This document shows, piece by piece, positions 9,429-19,270 of a stretch of 38,529 nucleotides of DNA. Below the pieces are notes generated by a model, which ran no database searches, had not been told where the DNA came from, and was given only the letters and a program-made list of their open reading frames with translations. Position 1 is the stretch's first letter, and the number at the start of each line of letters is the position of its first letter. The translations under genes were made by a program, and so were the position numbers. This DNA is from Clostridiales bacterium (GTDB lineage: Bacteria > Bacillota > Clostridia > Lachnospirales > Lachnospiraceae): positions 1 through 38,529 of the forward strand of contig JAJQAD010000079.1 in the NCBI GenBank assembly GCA_021204005.1, written 5' to 3'.

Positions 9429-10829
9429 TTAGATGGTATCCTTGTAGTTCGTGTAGCCCTTTTTCACAAAGTGGTTCTCATTCCAGATTTTCTCTGCGTA
9501 AGGCGCCCAGTCTTTCGCATAATCCTCACACTTGCCGCAGAGGTGCTCCACCGTCTCGGGAGCCTGCAGGTCTGTGGAATGAGCGCCTGATTTGTGTACC
9601 ATCTCCTGCAGCTTCTCCGGATTCTCCAGCATCGGGCAGGGGCGCAGGTGATTCTCATTGAACGGCTGGCCATCACGGTATGCCATAAACAGCGGCTGCT
9701 GCAGGCACTCGAGCAGCGTGTTCTCGCGGATGTTTGCTCCGGAATAATGGATAAACACGCAAGGCTCCGCGTCGCCGTTTGCATTGATATGGAAATAGTT
9801 CCGTCCGCCGGCGATGCAGCCTCCTACGAACTCACCATCATTCTGGAAGTCAAGCAGCATGATCTGCTTGCCGCCCTCCCAGCCGCGGACCTCACGGACG
9901 CGCTTGTGGATGTATTCACGCTGCTCCATGGTGGGCAGAAGATCGACATCCGCCTCATGTCCCACCGGCATATAGTGGAAGTACCACGCATAACGGCAGC
10001 CATGCTCAATCATCAGGTCAAAGAACTCATCGGAGGTAACGGCGTCCATATTTTTTCTCGTGTAGCACACGGAGGTTCCGAAGAACAGTCCGTATTTTTT
10101 CATCAGATCCATCGCTGCGAGCGTTTTCTGGAACGCGCCCTCACCGCGGCGGCCGTCGTTGGCCTCCTCAAGTCCCTCCAGAGACAGGGAAAAGGAGAAG
10201 TTGCCCAGCTTCTGGACTTCCTTGCAGAAGTCCTCGTCGATCAGCGTGCCGTTGGTAAAGCTGTGGAACTCACAGTCATTGTGCTTCTTCGCCAGCTTCA
10301 GCAGATCCGCCTTGCGCACCAGCGGCTCACCGCCGGTGAACATATAGAAATACACGCCCAACTCCTTACCCTGTGTCACGATGCTGTCCATCTCATCGTA
10401 TGTAAGGTTCATCTTATATCCATACTCCGCGGCCCAGCAGCCGGTACACCGCAGGTTGCAGGCACTGGTGGGATCCATCAGGATCAGCCACGGGATATTG
10501 CACTGGTGCTCTTTTCTCTTTTCACGGGTAACCTTTGTCCCGTAAAGAGCAGCCTCAAATCCAAGGTTTAAGATGGTCATCTTCGCCACATGGGGATCCA
10601 GCTCATCCAGCATCTTGTTGGTGAATCGAACCCACTTGTTGTCCGGATCCTGGATCATCGCGCGGATGTTTTCGTAGGTTTCCGGTTTAAAGTTGTCGCC
10701 CATAAACCGCTGCGCCAGGTCAAGAACCTGAAGATACCCTTTCTCGCGATTCTTGTTTAATCGCTTTAACACGACGTCGATGGCCGTGCCAAACGCTTTT
10801 CTCTGCATATTGTGTGATAAACTCGCCAC
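9429..10829 (-). CDS. Radical SAM protein with SPASM-like auxiliary Cys region (paralog 2)
   Basis: CNLRCTGC, GGEP, GGCIAGG..EPCVFIHYSGANIRE..RPCPML; closely similar to paralog 1; extra C-terminal CGKC. Confidence 0.9.
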   Translation of the reverse strand: MASLSHNMQRKAFGTAIDVVLKRLNKNREKGYLQVLDLAQRFMGDNFKPETYENIRAMIQDPDNKWVRFTNKMLDELDPHVAKMTILNLGFEAALYGTKVTREKRKEHQCNIPWLILMDPTSACNLRCTGCWAAEYGYKMNLTYDEMDSIVTQGKELGVYFYMFTGGEPLVRKADLLKLAKKHNDCEFHSFTNGTLIDEDFCKEVQKLGNFSFSLSLEGLEEANDGRRGEGAFQKTLAAMDLMKKYGLFFGTSVCYTRKNMDAVTSDEFFDLMIEHGCRYAWYFHYMPVGHEADVDLLPTMEQREYIHKRVREVRGWEGGKQIMLLDFQNDGEFVGGCIAGGRNYFHINANGDAEPCVFIHYSGANIRENTLLECLQQPLFMAYRDGQPFNENHLRPCPMLENPEKLQEMVHKSGAHSTDLQAPETVEHLCGKCEDYAKDWAPYAEKIWNENHFVKKGYTNYKDTI

Positions 10830-11220
10830 TGTAAAAATCTCCTTTCAACTCAATCATACAGCTGATGTTTCCCCGTACTGGATTCTGACATCGTGTTAAA
10901 AAATAGTCATTCTGTATAATTACCAAATGGTGTCTGTTTTATAACCCTCTGTCTTTTTTCCAACATATTGTTGCATTATCAACTTTTGTATATTATAATC
11001 AATATAAAAGAAATATCAACCGACAATTTTATTTTTTATGTCAATTATCCCACACGGGAATTCTTTTTTGTCGGAAAATTGACAAAACCATATTACATTG
11101 TTTTTACTTTGAAAATGTCGTGAACAGACTGGCAGATGGGCACGCGAAATGCAAGGCTGCAAAATGTAATAAGACAGATAAAATTCCGGCAATTAATCAC
11201 ACGAAATGGAGAAACTATAA

Positions 11221-11762
11221 TGGCTAAAGACCGCAGAACACAGTACACAAAATCAGTCATCCGGCAGGCGCTTTTCGACCTGATGCAGGACAAACCGATC
11301 AACAAAATCACTGTCACGGATATCTGCAAACTCGCGGATATCAACCGCAGCACCTTTTATTCATACTATGAGGATGTATACTCACTGCTCTCGAGTATAC
11401 AGACAGAATTGTTTGAAAATGTCGTCGTCACCCTGAGCAAGGAAGACTGGTACAGCGACCTTCTCCGCCTGGTAGACGATAACAAGGACCTCTGCCAGGT
11501 TCTGATCGGTCCCCATGGGGATTCCTCTTTCATCCGCCAGCTCCTCTACCTGGGATATGAGAACAGTATGCAGATGTGGAAGAAAATGTACCCGAACGCC
11601 TCCATGGACCTGCTGGACTACGCCTACGCCTACATGTCCTCCGGCGTCATCGGCGTGCTGGAAAACTGGGTCTGCAGCGGTTATAAGCTCAGCACGGAGG
11701 AAGTCGGCAGTATCCTGTGGGGGATTTCCATACAGGGGCTGGAGTATTTGAAGACGGTGTGA
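11221..11762 (+). CDS. TetR/AcrR-family transcriptional regulator
   Basis: Likely start MAKDRRTQYTKSVIRQAL (track ORF begins at 11136); HTH KITVTDICKLADINRSTFYSYYEDVYSL. Confidence 0.9.
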
Positions 11763-11856
11763 GCGTGTGATCTGCCTAAGATATAGTGCCGTTTTGCGGC
11801 AGGTCGTGCGCAAGCGGCTGCGGCAAATCTGCCATGAGGGTGCTTCTGACAGATTA

Positions 11857-12212
11857 TACGGACAAAAACTACTCATTTGCGAAAGATGTCCGTAGACACT
11901 GCCTCCCCATACGGACAAAAATGCCGTCTATACAAGTTTAGTCCGTATAACACAGGAAAATTTACAGACAAAAACGCCGTTTATGCAAGTTTAGTCCGTA
12001 CAGCATAATAGAATTTACGGACGAAAATGCCGTTTGAGCAAGTTTCGTCCGTATAGCACAGGAAAATTTACGGACAAAAACGCCGTCTATGCAAATTTAG
12101 TCCGTACAGCATAGAAAAACTTACGGACAAAAACGCCATTTTTGCAATTTTTGTCCGTATAGCACCGAAAAGTATACGGACGATACTTTCAATCAAATGA
12201 ATATTGTCCGCA
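11857..12212. repeat. Tandem array of seven 38-bp inverted-repeat units, exact 53-bp period
   Basis: Units start at 11857, 11910, 11963, 12016, 12069, 12122, 12175; consensus TACGGACAAAAACGCCGTNTATGCAAGTTTAGTCCGTA; 15-bp spacers. Confidence 0.95.
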
Positions 12213-12271
12213 CGATAGTTGTAAATAAAATCAAGCCCACTCTACTGCGTCATCTTTAGCGGCAAAACACT

Positions 12272-13879
12272 TCAACTCAACTCGGATTCTTTCCCCGCAC
12301 CTTTCTCCTCGGCCGCTTCACAATCCTCATTTTCCACAGTGACTTCCTCCACTGTCTTTTTGCTCTCTTTCTTCTCCGGCTGTGGCTTCGACCAGCGCCC
12401 GGACACTCTCGTAACGTTCGCGATAAACCGGGACAACTCTTCCGTGATCTGATCTTTTGTCAGACGCCACTCCCAGTTGCCGCCTGTGGTGGACGGGAAA
12501 TTGATCCGCGCCTCCTTGCCGAGATGCAGATAATCCTGAATCGGAATAATGCAATACTTTCCGATACTGAGCATCGCCAGGCGCACCAGATTGTCGCACA
12601 ACTGCTCATCATTATCCCAGAACCGGTTCATATAATTCTTAATATGCTCCCGTTCCCTCTCGGAAGCGCCGGTTACATACTGAAACAGTGTCTCATTGTC
12701 GTGGGTGCCGGTGTAGACGACACAGTTTGTCGTGTCATAATTGTGCGGCAGAAAAGCATTCTCACTGTCGCTGTCAAAGGCAAACTCCACCACCTTCATA
12801 CACGGATAACCGCTGTCAGCCACCAGCTTTTTCACGCTGTCGGTAACTACGCCAAGATCTTCCGCGATAATCTCAACATCCGGCACATTCTCCCCGATCG
12901 CCCGCATCAGCTCCATGCCGGGACCCGGACACCACTTGCCTTTTTTCGCGGTCGTCTCTCCGTATGGAATTGCATAATACTCGTCAAAGCCCCGGAAATG
13001 GTCAAAGCGCATCACATCGTACAGTGCAGAAGCATGCCGGATGCGGCCAATCCACCAGGCGTATCCTGTCTTTTTGTGATAGTCCCAGTCGTAAAGCGGA
13101 TTGCCCCAGAGCTGACCGTCCTCGGAAAAGAAATCAGGCGGAACTCCCGCCACAGACTTCGGATTTAAGTCCTCGTCAAACTGAAACAGCTGCAGGTTCG
13201 TCCAGGCATCTGCGCTGTCGTGCGCTACATAGATCGGCAAATCCCCGATGATGCGGATCCCCCGGCTGACCGCGTAAGCCTTCAGCTTTGTCCACTGCTT
13301 CATAAACCAGTACTGTACATGGGCATGGAAAGAAATATCATCCGCCAGCTCTTTCTTTGCCTCCGCGAGAGCCTTCGGATCCCGCTTTCTATAGGGTTCT
13401 TTCCACTCGTACCAGGCCTTCTTGTCGTGCTTATCTTTCAACGCCATAAACAGCGCGTAGTCCGGAAGCCAGTCCGCTTCCTGTTCCCGGAAAGCCTCAA
13501 AACCGGTCTGGTCCTTTTTCTTATCCCGCTGATATGCCTTACGCAGCAGCGGATAACGGTTTTCAAACTGTTTCCCGTAATCCACGTAGGAAGGATTCGT
13601 CCCCAGCTCGGCCGCGTCACACTCCTCTTTTGTCAGAAGCCCTTCTTCAATCAGATCATCCAGCGACACAAAATAAGGGTTCCCCGCAATCGTCGAATAC
13701 GGCTGATACGGAGAATCCCCGTAACTGGTGTGTCCCAGCGGCAGAATCTGCCAGAATGTCTGCCCGCTTTTTTTCAGAAAATCAATCCAATCGTATGCTT
13801 CCTTCGTAAATCCTCCGATCCCATACCGGGAAGGAAGACTGCTGACCGGAAGCAAAATTCCACTTGCTCTCATATACAA
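12272..13879 (-). CDS. malQ: 4-alpha-glucanotransferase
   Basis: RASGILLPVSSLPSRYGIGGFT, PLGHTSYGDSPYQPYS, FRGFDEYYAIP, YTGTHDNET. Confidence 0.95.
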   Translation of the reverse strand: MYMRASGILLPVSSLPSRYGIGGFTKEAYDWIDFLKKSGQTFWQILPLGHTSYGDSPYQPYSTIAGNPYFVSLDDLIEEGLLTKEECDAAELGTNPSYVDYGKQFENRYPLLRKAYQRDKKKDQTGFEAFREQEADWLPDYALFMALKDKHDKKAWYEWKEPYRKRDPKALAEAKKELADDISFHAHVQYWFMKQWTKLKAYAVSRGIRIIGDLPIYVAHDSADAWTNLQLFQFDEDLNPKSVAGVPPDFFSEDGQLWGNPLYDWDYHKKTGYAWWIGRIRHASALYDVMRFDHFRGFDEYYAIPYGETTAKKGKWCPGPGMELMRAIGENVPDVEIIAEDLGVVTDSVKKLVADSGYPCMKVVEFAFDSDSENAFLPHNYDTTNCVVYTGTHDNETLFQYVTGASEREREHIKNYMNRFWDNDEQLCDNLVRLAMLSIGKYCIIPIQDYLHLGKEARINFPSTTGGNWEWRLTKDQITEELSRFIANVTRVSGRWSKPQPEKKESKKTVEEVTVENEDCEAAEEKGAGKESELS

Positions 13880-13888
13880 CCTCCCACT

Positions 13889-14668
13889 TTATAAAAAACT
13901 CTCCTTTAAAAATCCCACGGCATAATCCAGGCGCTGCTGATTATAGGAGAGCGTCGCAAAATCATGATCCGCGCCCTCCACGGGGTACAGCGCGCACCGG
14001 TCGCCCAGCACCTCCTTCAAACGGACAGAATACGAAAAATCTACCGCCGTATCCGCAGTTCCGTGAACGATCTGCACCGGTCCCTTGTACTTTTGAATAT
14101 CATCCCAGACATTCACTTTCCGGCCATCCTCCACATAGATGCAGCCCAGCTTTTCTCCCCGGAAATCAATATACCCTTTCTCGCTGATTCCATCCACGGA
14201 AATGCCCAGCAGCTCATTTCCGTGACACATATCCGGAATACACAGCGCCGGCGCCCACAGACTCAGAGCGCGAACCTGATCCGGCCTTGCTGCCGCTGTC
14301 AGGCAGGAGACAAGACCGCCCTGGCTCATGCCGTGAAAAGCCACGCGATCCCGATCCACAAAATCCAGCGTCCGCACATAATCCAGCACCGCCAATGCAT
14401 CTGCCACTTCCGTCAGCACAGACATTTCTACGAACTCACCGTCACTCTCGCCGCTCCCCATAAAATCAAAGCAGAGAGCCGCGATTCCCTCCGCGCAGAG
14501 TCGCTTCGCCAGACGTTTATGAATAAACAGGTTCTCATTTCGGTCGGCCGTAAACCCATGGCAGATGACCGTCATGGGCACCGGAGAGGCGGCGGAAGCG
14601 CCTTCGGGAATATGAATCGTCCCTCTTATGACATAGTTTCCTCTTTTACACTCCATATATTTCTGCAA
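13889..14668 (-). CDS. Alpha/beta hydrolase
   Basis: CHGFTADRNE, DFMGSGESDGEF, GMSQGG nucleophile elbow, HGTADTAVDFSYS, GADHDF. Confidence 0.85.
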   Translation of the reverse strand: MQKYMECKRGNYVIRGTIHIPEGASAASPVPMTVICHGFTADRNENLFIHKRLAKRLCAEGIAALCFDFMGSGESDGEFVEMSVLTEVADALAVLDYVRTLDFVDRDRVAFHGMSQGGLVSCLTAAARPDQVRALSLWAPALCIPDMCHGNELLGISVDGISEKGYIDFRGEKLGCIYVEDGRKVNVWDDIQKYKGPVQIVHGTADTAVDFSYSVRLKEVLGDRCALYPVEGADHDFATLSYNQQRLDYAVGFLKESFL

Positions 14669-14915
14669 AATATAGTTTCCTCCTTCTCATAGGTAATCCC
14701 AAAACACAATCTGTTAAGATTCTACTATATTTTTCTGTCCGGCGCTACCTTTATTTTTCATTATTTGATTCGCTGATTTTTCATCAGTTGGCTTGCTCGA
14801 TATGGTCAGTAGAACTTTTCTCTGCCTTTCACCGATTCCGGCACTCTCTATTATTCTCTTCCACCCAACCAGAAAAACCTTTCAGAATATACTTCTACCT
14901 GACCGGTACACTTCA

Positions 14916-15206
14916 CTATACGGTTATTATTATAAACACACCCAGTAAGATCTGCAAAGCCAGGATCGCCGGCATTCCCGCCACAAAATACCAGTGCCGC
15001 GTCTTGTGCCGGAATACATACATCCCAATCCAGCTGCCGAGGCTGCCGCCGATTGCCGCAAAAAGGAAGAGGCGCGCTTCCGGAATCCGCCACTTTCTCT
15101 TTTTCGCCCTGTGCTTATCCATTCCCATGGCCGTGAAACCAATCAGATTGACCGCTGTCAGATACGCAGTCAAAATACATTCCGAAACATTGCCGATATT
15201 ACTCAT
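14916..15206 (-). CDS. DUF1294 domain membrane protein
   Basis: MGMDKHRAKKRKWRIPEARLFLFAAIGGSLGSWIGMYVFRHKTRHWYF. Confidence 0.9.
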   Translation of the reverse strand: MSNIGNVSECILTAYLTAVNLIGFTAMGMDKHRAKKRKWRIPEARLFLFAAIGGSLGSWIGMYVFRHKTRHWYFVAGMPAILALQILLGVFIIITV

Positions 15207-15430
15207 ATGCCTGATTTACCTGCCTTTTTGCAAGTCAACACCCGTTTCTCTATTTCACTAATTTCATTCCAACATTTCCCATTCTGACACAATTATCTGC
15301 CATTTCACATATTTCCCGGGTTGCTCGGCTCGCTCTTTACACTACTTTCCCGCTTTATCTTCATTTCTCGGGTTGTTCAAAAATGTACTACAACAATATG
15401 ATACCCGGGAGCATTTGTTTTTCAAGCCGC

Positions 15431-15464
15431 TTCGGGGCCCGGTCATATCCAACCGGGCCCCGAA
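15431..15464. terminator. Perfect 13-bp-stem hairpin downstream of secDF
   Basis: TTCGGGGCCCGGT-catatcca-ACCGGGCCCCGAA; no clear U-tract on either strand. Confidence 0.5.
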
Positions 15465-15513
15465 CTCACAACGCATTTTCTGCGCATTTTTCCTACGCAT
15501 TTTCCTGCGTATT

Positions 15514-17757
15514 CTACTTTTTCTTCTTTTCTGCCTTCTTACCGGACTTAACTGATTTCTTCTCCTGCTTCTGAGTCTTTGCCGTCTCCAGCTTTGCCGC
15601 CTGTTTTTTCAGTGACCTGCTCTTAAACATATACCAGATCGAACCGGTCAGGAATACAGACGAGTATGCGCCGCAGACCACGCCGACCATCAGCGGTCCC
15701 GCGAATTCCCGGATGGAAGACACGCCCAGGATGAAGATCATCAGCACCATGATAAACGTCGTCAGAGACGTGTTGATGCTTCGGGAAAGCGTCTGTGTGA
15801 TACTCTTGTTGACCACCTGCTTAATATCCGGATTCCGGTTGCCCTCTTCCGCCGCCATATTCTCACGGATACGGTCAAAGATAACGATGGTCGCGTTGAT
15901 GGAATAACCGACCAGGGTCAGCATGCAGGCGATGAATGTCGTGCCCACGCTGGTTCTCGACAGCGCGTAGAAAGCCAGCACAATCAGGACATCATGCACC
16001 AGCGCGATGACCGCACTGCCCGCAAAACGGATATCCTTAAAGCGGAACCAGATATAGATCAGCATGCAGATTGTCGCAATGATCACCGCCCAGACCGCGT
16101 CGGAGCGCATCTCGCTGCTGATTGTCGAGCTGATATTCTGAGATTCCGCGATGTCATCCTCGGTGACGCCGAAATTCTCCGTAAGTGTGTCGACCAGCTC
16201 CTGCCGCTCATCCAGAGTAAGTGTACGAGTCTTAAAGATCACGTCCGTGCTGTCCGCCACTTTCTGAGTCTGAACGTTGCTGTCCCCGGTCACTTCCTCC
16301 ACATAGGGAACGATCTCCTCATCAATCTCCTCGATCGTATAGTCTGTATCAAAGGTAACCGTCGTGGAGGTACCGCCCATAAATTCAAGGCTGAAATTCA
16401 GGGCATTGCCGCTGCCCGCCTTGTATGCGCCCATGCCGACAAACCCGGCCGCGATCACTGCCACCGAGATTCCGATGCAGATAAAACGCTTGCCCACAAA
16501 GTTGATGATTTTTCCCTCTTTTTTCTCTCCGTAGAACTTTTTATCCTTAAAGCCCATGCCGTACAGCGCGCGCAGCAGCCATCTTGTGATGACAAGTGCG
16601 GTAAACATGGAGAAAATGATACCAAGCGCCAGGGTGGTCGCAAATCCGCGGATCGAACCGGAACCGCGCAGGTAGAGAACCACTGCCGCAATCAGGGTCG
16701 TCACGTTGCCGTCCAGAATGGCGGAGAACGCTTTCTTAAATCCGCCGGTGATGGAATTATTCACCGCTTTCCCCGCACCGATCTCCTCCTTGATACGGGC
16801 AAAAATAATCACGTTCGCATCCACTGCCATACCGATGGAAAGGATGATACCCGCAATACCCGGGAGGGTCAGCGTGATATGATACAGATGTAAAACGGAA
16901 AGCAGGATGCCGGTATAAATCAGCAGCGCCAGGGATGCCGCCAGTCCCGGAATCCGGTAAAAGATCAGTATAAACACAATGATGATCAGAATACCGATAA
17001 CCGCCGCGATGATGCTGCTGCTCAGTGCCTGAGAACCCAGCTTGGCGCCGACCACCTCGGACTGCAGCTCCTCCAGCTCCAGTGTCAGGGAACCGCTTCG
17101 GATCTGTGTCGCCAGAATCTCCGCTTCCTCGTAACTCTCCATGCCGCTTATGATTGCGGTACCGTTGGAGATCACGGAGTTAACCTGCGGGTAAGTGATG
17201 CACTCGCCGTCATAATAAATCGGCAGATAATCGTTCAGATACTCTTCCGTATACTCTGCAAAAATCTCCGCGCCCTCGTCATTCAGCGTCAGCTCCACGA
17301 CATACTCCGTAGCGCCGGTTGTGCTGTCCGTCTGGGTGCCCGCCTGTGCGTCCACTACATAGTCGCCGGTCATATAGACCTCGCCGTCTGTCGTCTGGAA
17401 CTCCAGGGAACCGGGAGAACCGAGCTCCTCCAGAATCTCATTGGCGTCCGTCACGCCCGGAATCTCTACCGTGATCCGGTTGTCGCCGACCTGATACACC
17501 TCAGCCTCGGTGCTGTATGCGCTGACACGCTGTTCCAACTGATACACGGTGTCCGACATATCCTCGGAAGACGGCGTTTCCTCTCCCGCCACCTGGTAAG
17601 TGATACTGACACCTCCGGCCAGATCCAGCCCCAGCTTGATGCCGGACTCGCTGTCCTTCGCCACCGTGCCCTTGAGGATGCCGTAACAATAGTAGCCCAG
17701 CAGAGCCACAATCGCCACCAGCACGACAAAGACTACGATTGATTTCTTTTTCTTCAT
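15514..17757 (-). CDS. secDF: Protein translocase SecD/SecF fusion
   Basis: 747 aa; GIKLGLDLAGGVSITYQV, GMAVDANVIIFARIKEE, then SecF part LEFMGGTSTTVTF, GYSINATIVIFDRIREN. Confidence 0.95.
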   Translation of the reverse strand: MKKKKSIVVFVVLVAIVALLGYYCYGILKGTVAKDSESGIKLGLDLAGGVSITYQVAGEETPSSEDMSDTVYQLEQRVSAYSTEAEVYQVGDNRITVEIPGVTDANEILEELGSPGSLEFQTTDGEVYMTGDYVVDAQAGTQTDSTTGATEYVVELTLNDEGAEIFAEYTEEYLNDYLPIYYDGECITYPQVNSVISNGTAIISGMESYEEAEILATQIRSGSLTLELEELQSEVVGAKLGSQALSSSIIAAVIGILIIIVFILIFYRIPGLAASLALLIYTGILLSVLHLYHITLTLPGIAGIILSIGMAVDANVIIFARIKEEIGAGKAVNNSITGGFKKAFSAILDGNVTTLIAAVVLYLRGSGSIRGFATTLALGIIFSMFTALVITRWLLRALYGMGFKDKKFYGEKKEGKIINFVGKRFICIGISVAVIAAGFVGMGAYKAGSGNALNFSLEFMGGTSTTVTFDTDYTIEEIDEEIVPYVEEVTGDSNVQTQKVADSTDVIFKTRTLTLDERQELVDTLTENFGVTEDDIAESQNISSTISSEMRSDAVWAVIIATICMLIYIWFRFKDIRFAGSAVIALVHDVLIVLAFYALSRTSVGTTFIACMLTLVGYSINATIVIFDRIRENMAAEEGNRNPDIKQVVNKSITQTLSRSINTSLTTFIMVLMIFILGVSSIREFAGPLMVGVVCGAYSSVFLTGSIWYMFKSRSLKKQAAKLETAKTQKQEKKSVKSGKKAEKKKK

Positions 17758-17778
17758 GCCTGCTTTTTACCTCCAAAC

Positions 17779-19131
17779 TTATTCGGCTTCCGCCGCTTTT
17801 ATCATAATCGCGCACTCGATTCTCTTCTTCTGCAGTTCGCAGCCGATATCGTATGCGTCATTAATGCTCCCATGAAAATGGTAGGAATTCGCTGCACATC
17901 CCCCGCTGCAGTAGAACCGTGCAAAACAGTTCCTGCATTTTTCCTTGGCATAGACATTGCAGCACTTAAATTCATCCCGGATATCCGTCCGTGTCACCCC
18001 GTCCCAGACATTTCCCATCAGGAAATCCTCATTTCCCACAAACTGATGGCAGGGATACAGGTCTCCCCAGGGCGTCACCGCCAGATACTCTGTACCGGAA
18101 CCGCAGCCAGACAGCCGCTTGGCCACGCAGGGACCGCCCTCCAGATCAATCATAAAATGGAAGAAATTGAACCCGCGCCCCTCCGCGTTGCGGCGCACCA
18201 TCTCCGCCGCCAGCTTATCATACTCAGAAAACAGTTTCGGCAGATCCTCCTCCCGGAGCGCGTAGGCCTCGGAATCCTCCGTAACCACCGGTTCCACGGA
18301 AATCTGCTGAAATCCCAGATCCGCCAGATGCAGCACATCCTCGGAAAAATCCAGGTTATAGTGGGTATAGGTGCCCCGGACATAATATTTATCCTGATGT
18401 CTGCTCTCAGCAAACTTCTGAAACTTCGGCACGATCAGATCATAGCTGCCCTGTCCTTTCCGGAACGGACGCATATGGTCGTTGACTTCTTTTCGCCCGT
18501 CAATGCTTAAGACCACATTGCTCATCTCACGGTTAGCAAACTCCATGATTTCATCATTCAAGAGCACGCCGTTGGTCGTCAGCGTAAAGTGAAAGTTCTT
18601 ATCGTGAATTTTCTCCTGTTCACGGCCGTACGCCACCAGTTCCTTTACAACATCCCAGTTCATCAGGGGTTCGCCGCCGAAGAAATCCACTTCCAGATTC
18701 CTCCTGTGACCGGAATTCTCAATCAGAAAATCCAGTGCGCGCTTCCCGGTCTCCAGATCCATCAGCGCCCGGCGGCCGTGATACTCTCCCTCCTCCGCAA
18801 AACAATAGCGGCAGGCCAGATTGCAGTCGTGAGCGATATGTAAGCAAAGCGCTTTCACCACCGTAGGTCTGCGCTTAAAATCCATAATATAATCTTCGTA
18901 TTCATCCTCAGTAAACAACGTGCCATCCGCAACCAGCTGCTTTACCTCGTCATATGCCTCCGACAGTTCCTCCGCCGGATAATCCGATGACAGCTGCCCC
19001 ACGATCTCCTCTTTGCTATAATCCTCATACAGGGCAATGATTTCATAGGTGGCGTCATCCACCACATGAACCGCGCCGCTGTTCACATCAAGGACGATAT
19101 TATAGCCATTGTTCTTATACTGGTGTATCAT
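17779..19131 (-). CDS. scfB: SCIFF peptide maturase, radical SAM thioether synthase
   Basis: MIHQYKNNGYNIVLDVNSGAVHVVDD, CNLACRYC, C-terminal SPASM-like Cys cluster CRNCFARFYCSGGC; next to the SCIFF precursor. Confidence 0.95.
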   Translation of the reverse strand: MIHQYKNNGYNIVLDVNSGAVHVVDDATYEIIALYEDYSKEEIVGQLSSDYPAEELSEAYDEVKQLVADGTLFTEDEYEDYIMDFKRRPTVVKALCLHIAHDCNLACRYCFAEEGEYHGRRALMDLETGKRALDFLIENSGHRRNLEVDFFGGEPLMNWDVVKELVAYGREQEKIHDKNFHFTLTTNGVLLNDEIMEFANREMSNVVLSIDGRKEVNDHMRPFRKGQGSYDLIVPKFQKFAESRHQDKYYVRGTYTHYNLDFSEDVLHLADLGFQQISVEPVVTEDSEAYALREEDLPKLFSEYDKLAAEMVRRNAEGRGFNFFHFMIDLEGGPCVAKRLSGCGSGTEYLAVTPWGDLYPCHQFVGNEDFLMGNVWDGVTRTDIRDEFKCCNVYAKEKCRNCFARFYCSGGCAANSYHFHGSINDAYDIGCELQKKRIECAIMIKAAEAE

Positions 19132-19164
19132 CCGATACTCCTCATTTCATTCTTACTATTACAC

Positions 19165-19260
19165 AACGAAAATAAAATGCCGCTTGCGACAGGACTGCCC
19201 GGCGGGTACTTCACGCGCAAATAGCCGCATCACAAAATCTCCGCCTGTTACAATCCCTAT
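19165..19260. repeat. Palindromic intergenic element between scfA and scfB
   Basis: AAATGCCGCTTGCGACAGG..CCCGGCGGGTACTTCACGCGC, similar to 7860-7960. Confidence 0.45.
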
Positions 19261-19270
19261 AACCGCTGAA

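Noticed and set aside
8149-10571. Long + strand ORFs of 291 and 325 aa
   Set aside because: Antisense shadows of the two radical SAM genes; no domain signature.
11382-11918. 178-aa minus-strand ORF overlapping the TetR gene and the array
   Set aside because: Antisense to a clear TetR coding region and runs into repeat sequence; no recognisable domain.
11857-12212. CRISPR array
   Set aside because: The 15-bp spacers are partly conserved between units and too short, the 38-bp unit is itself variable, and no cas genes are visible.
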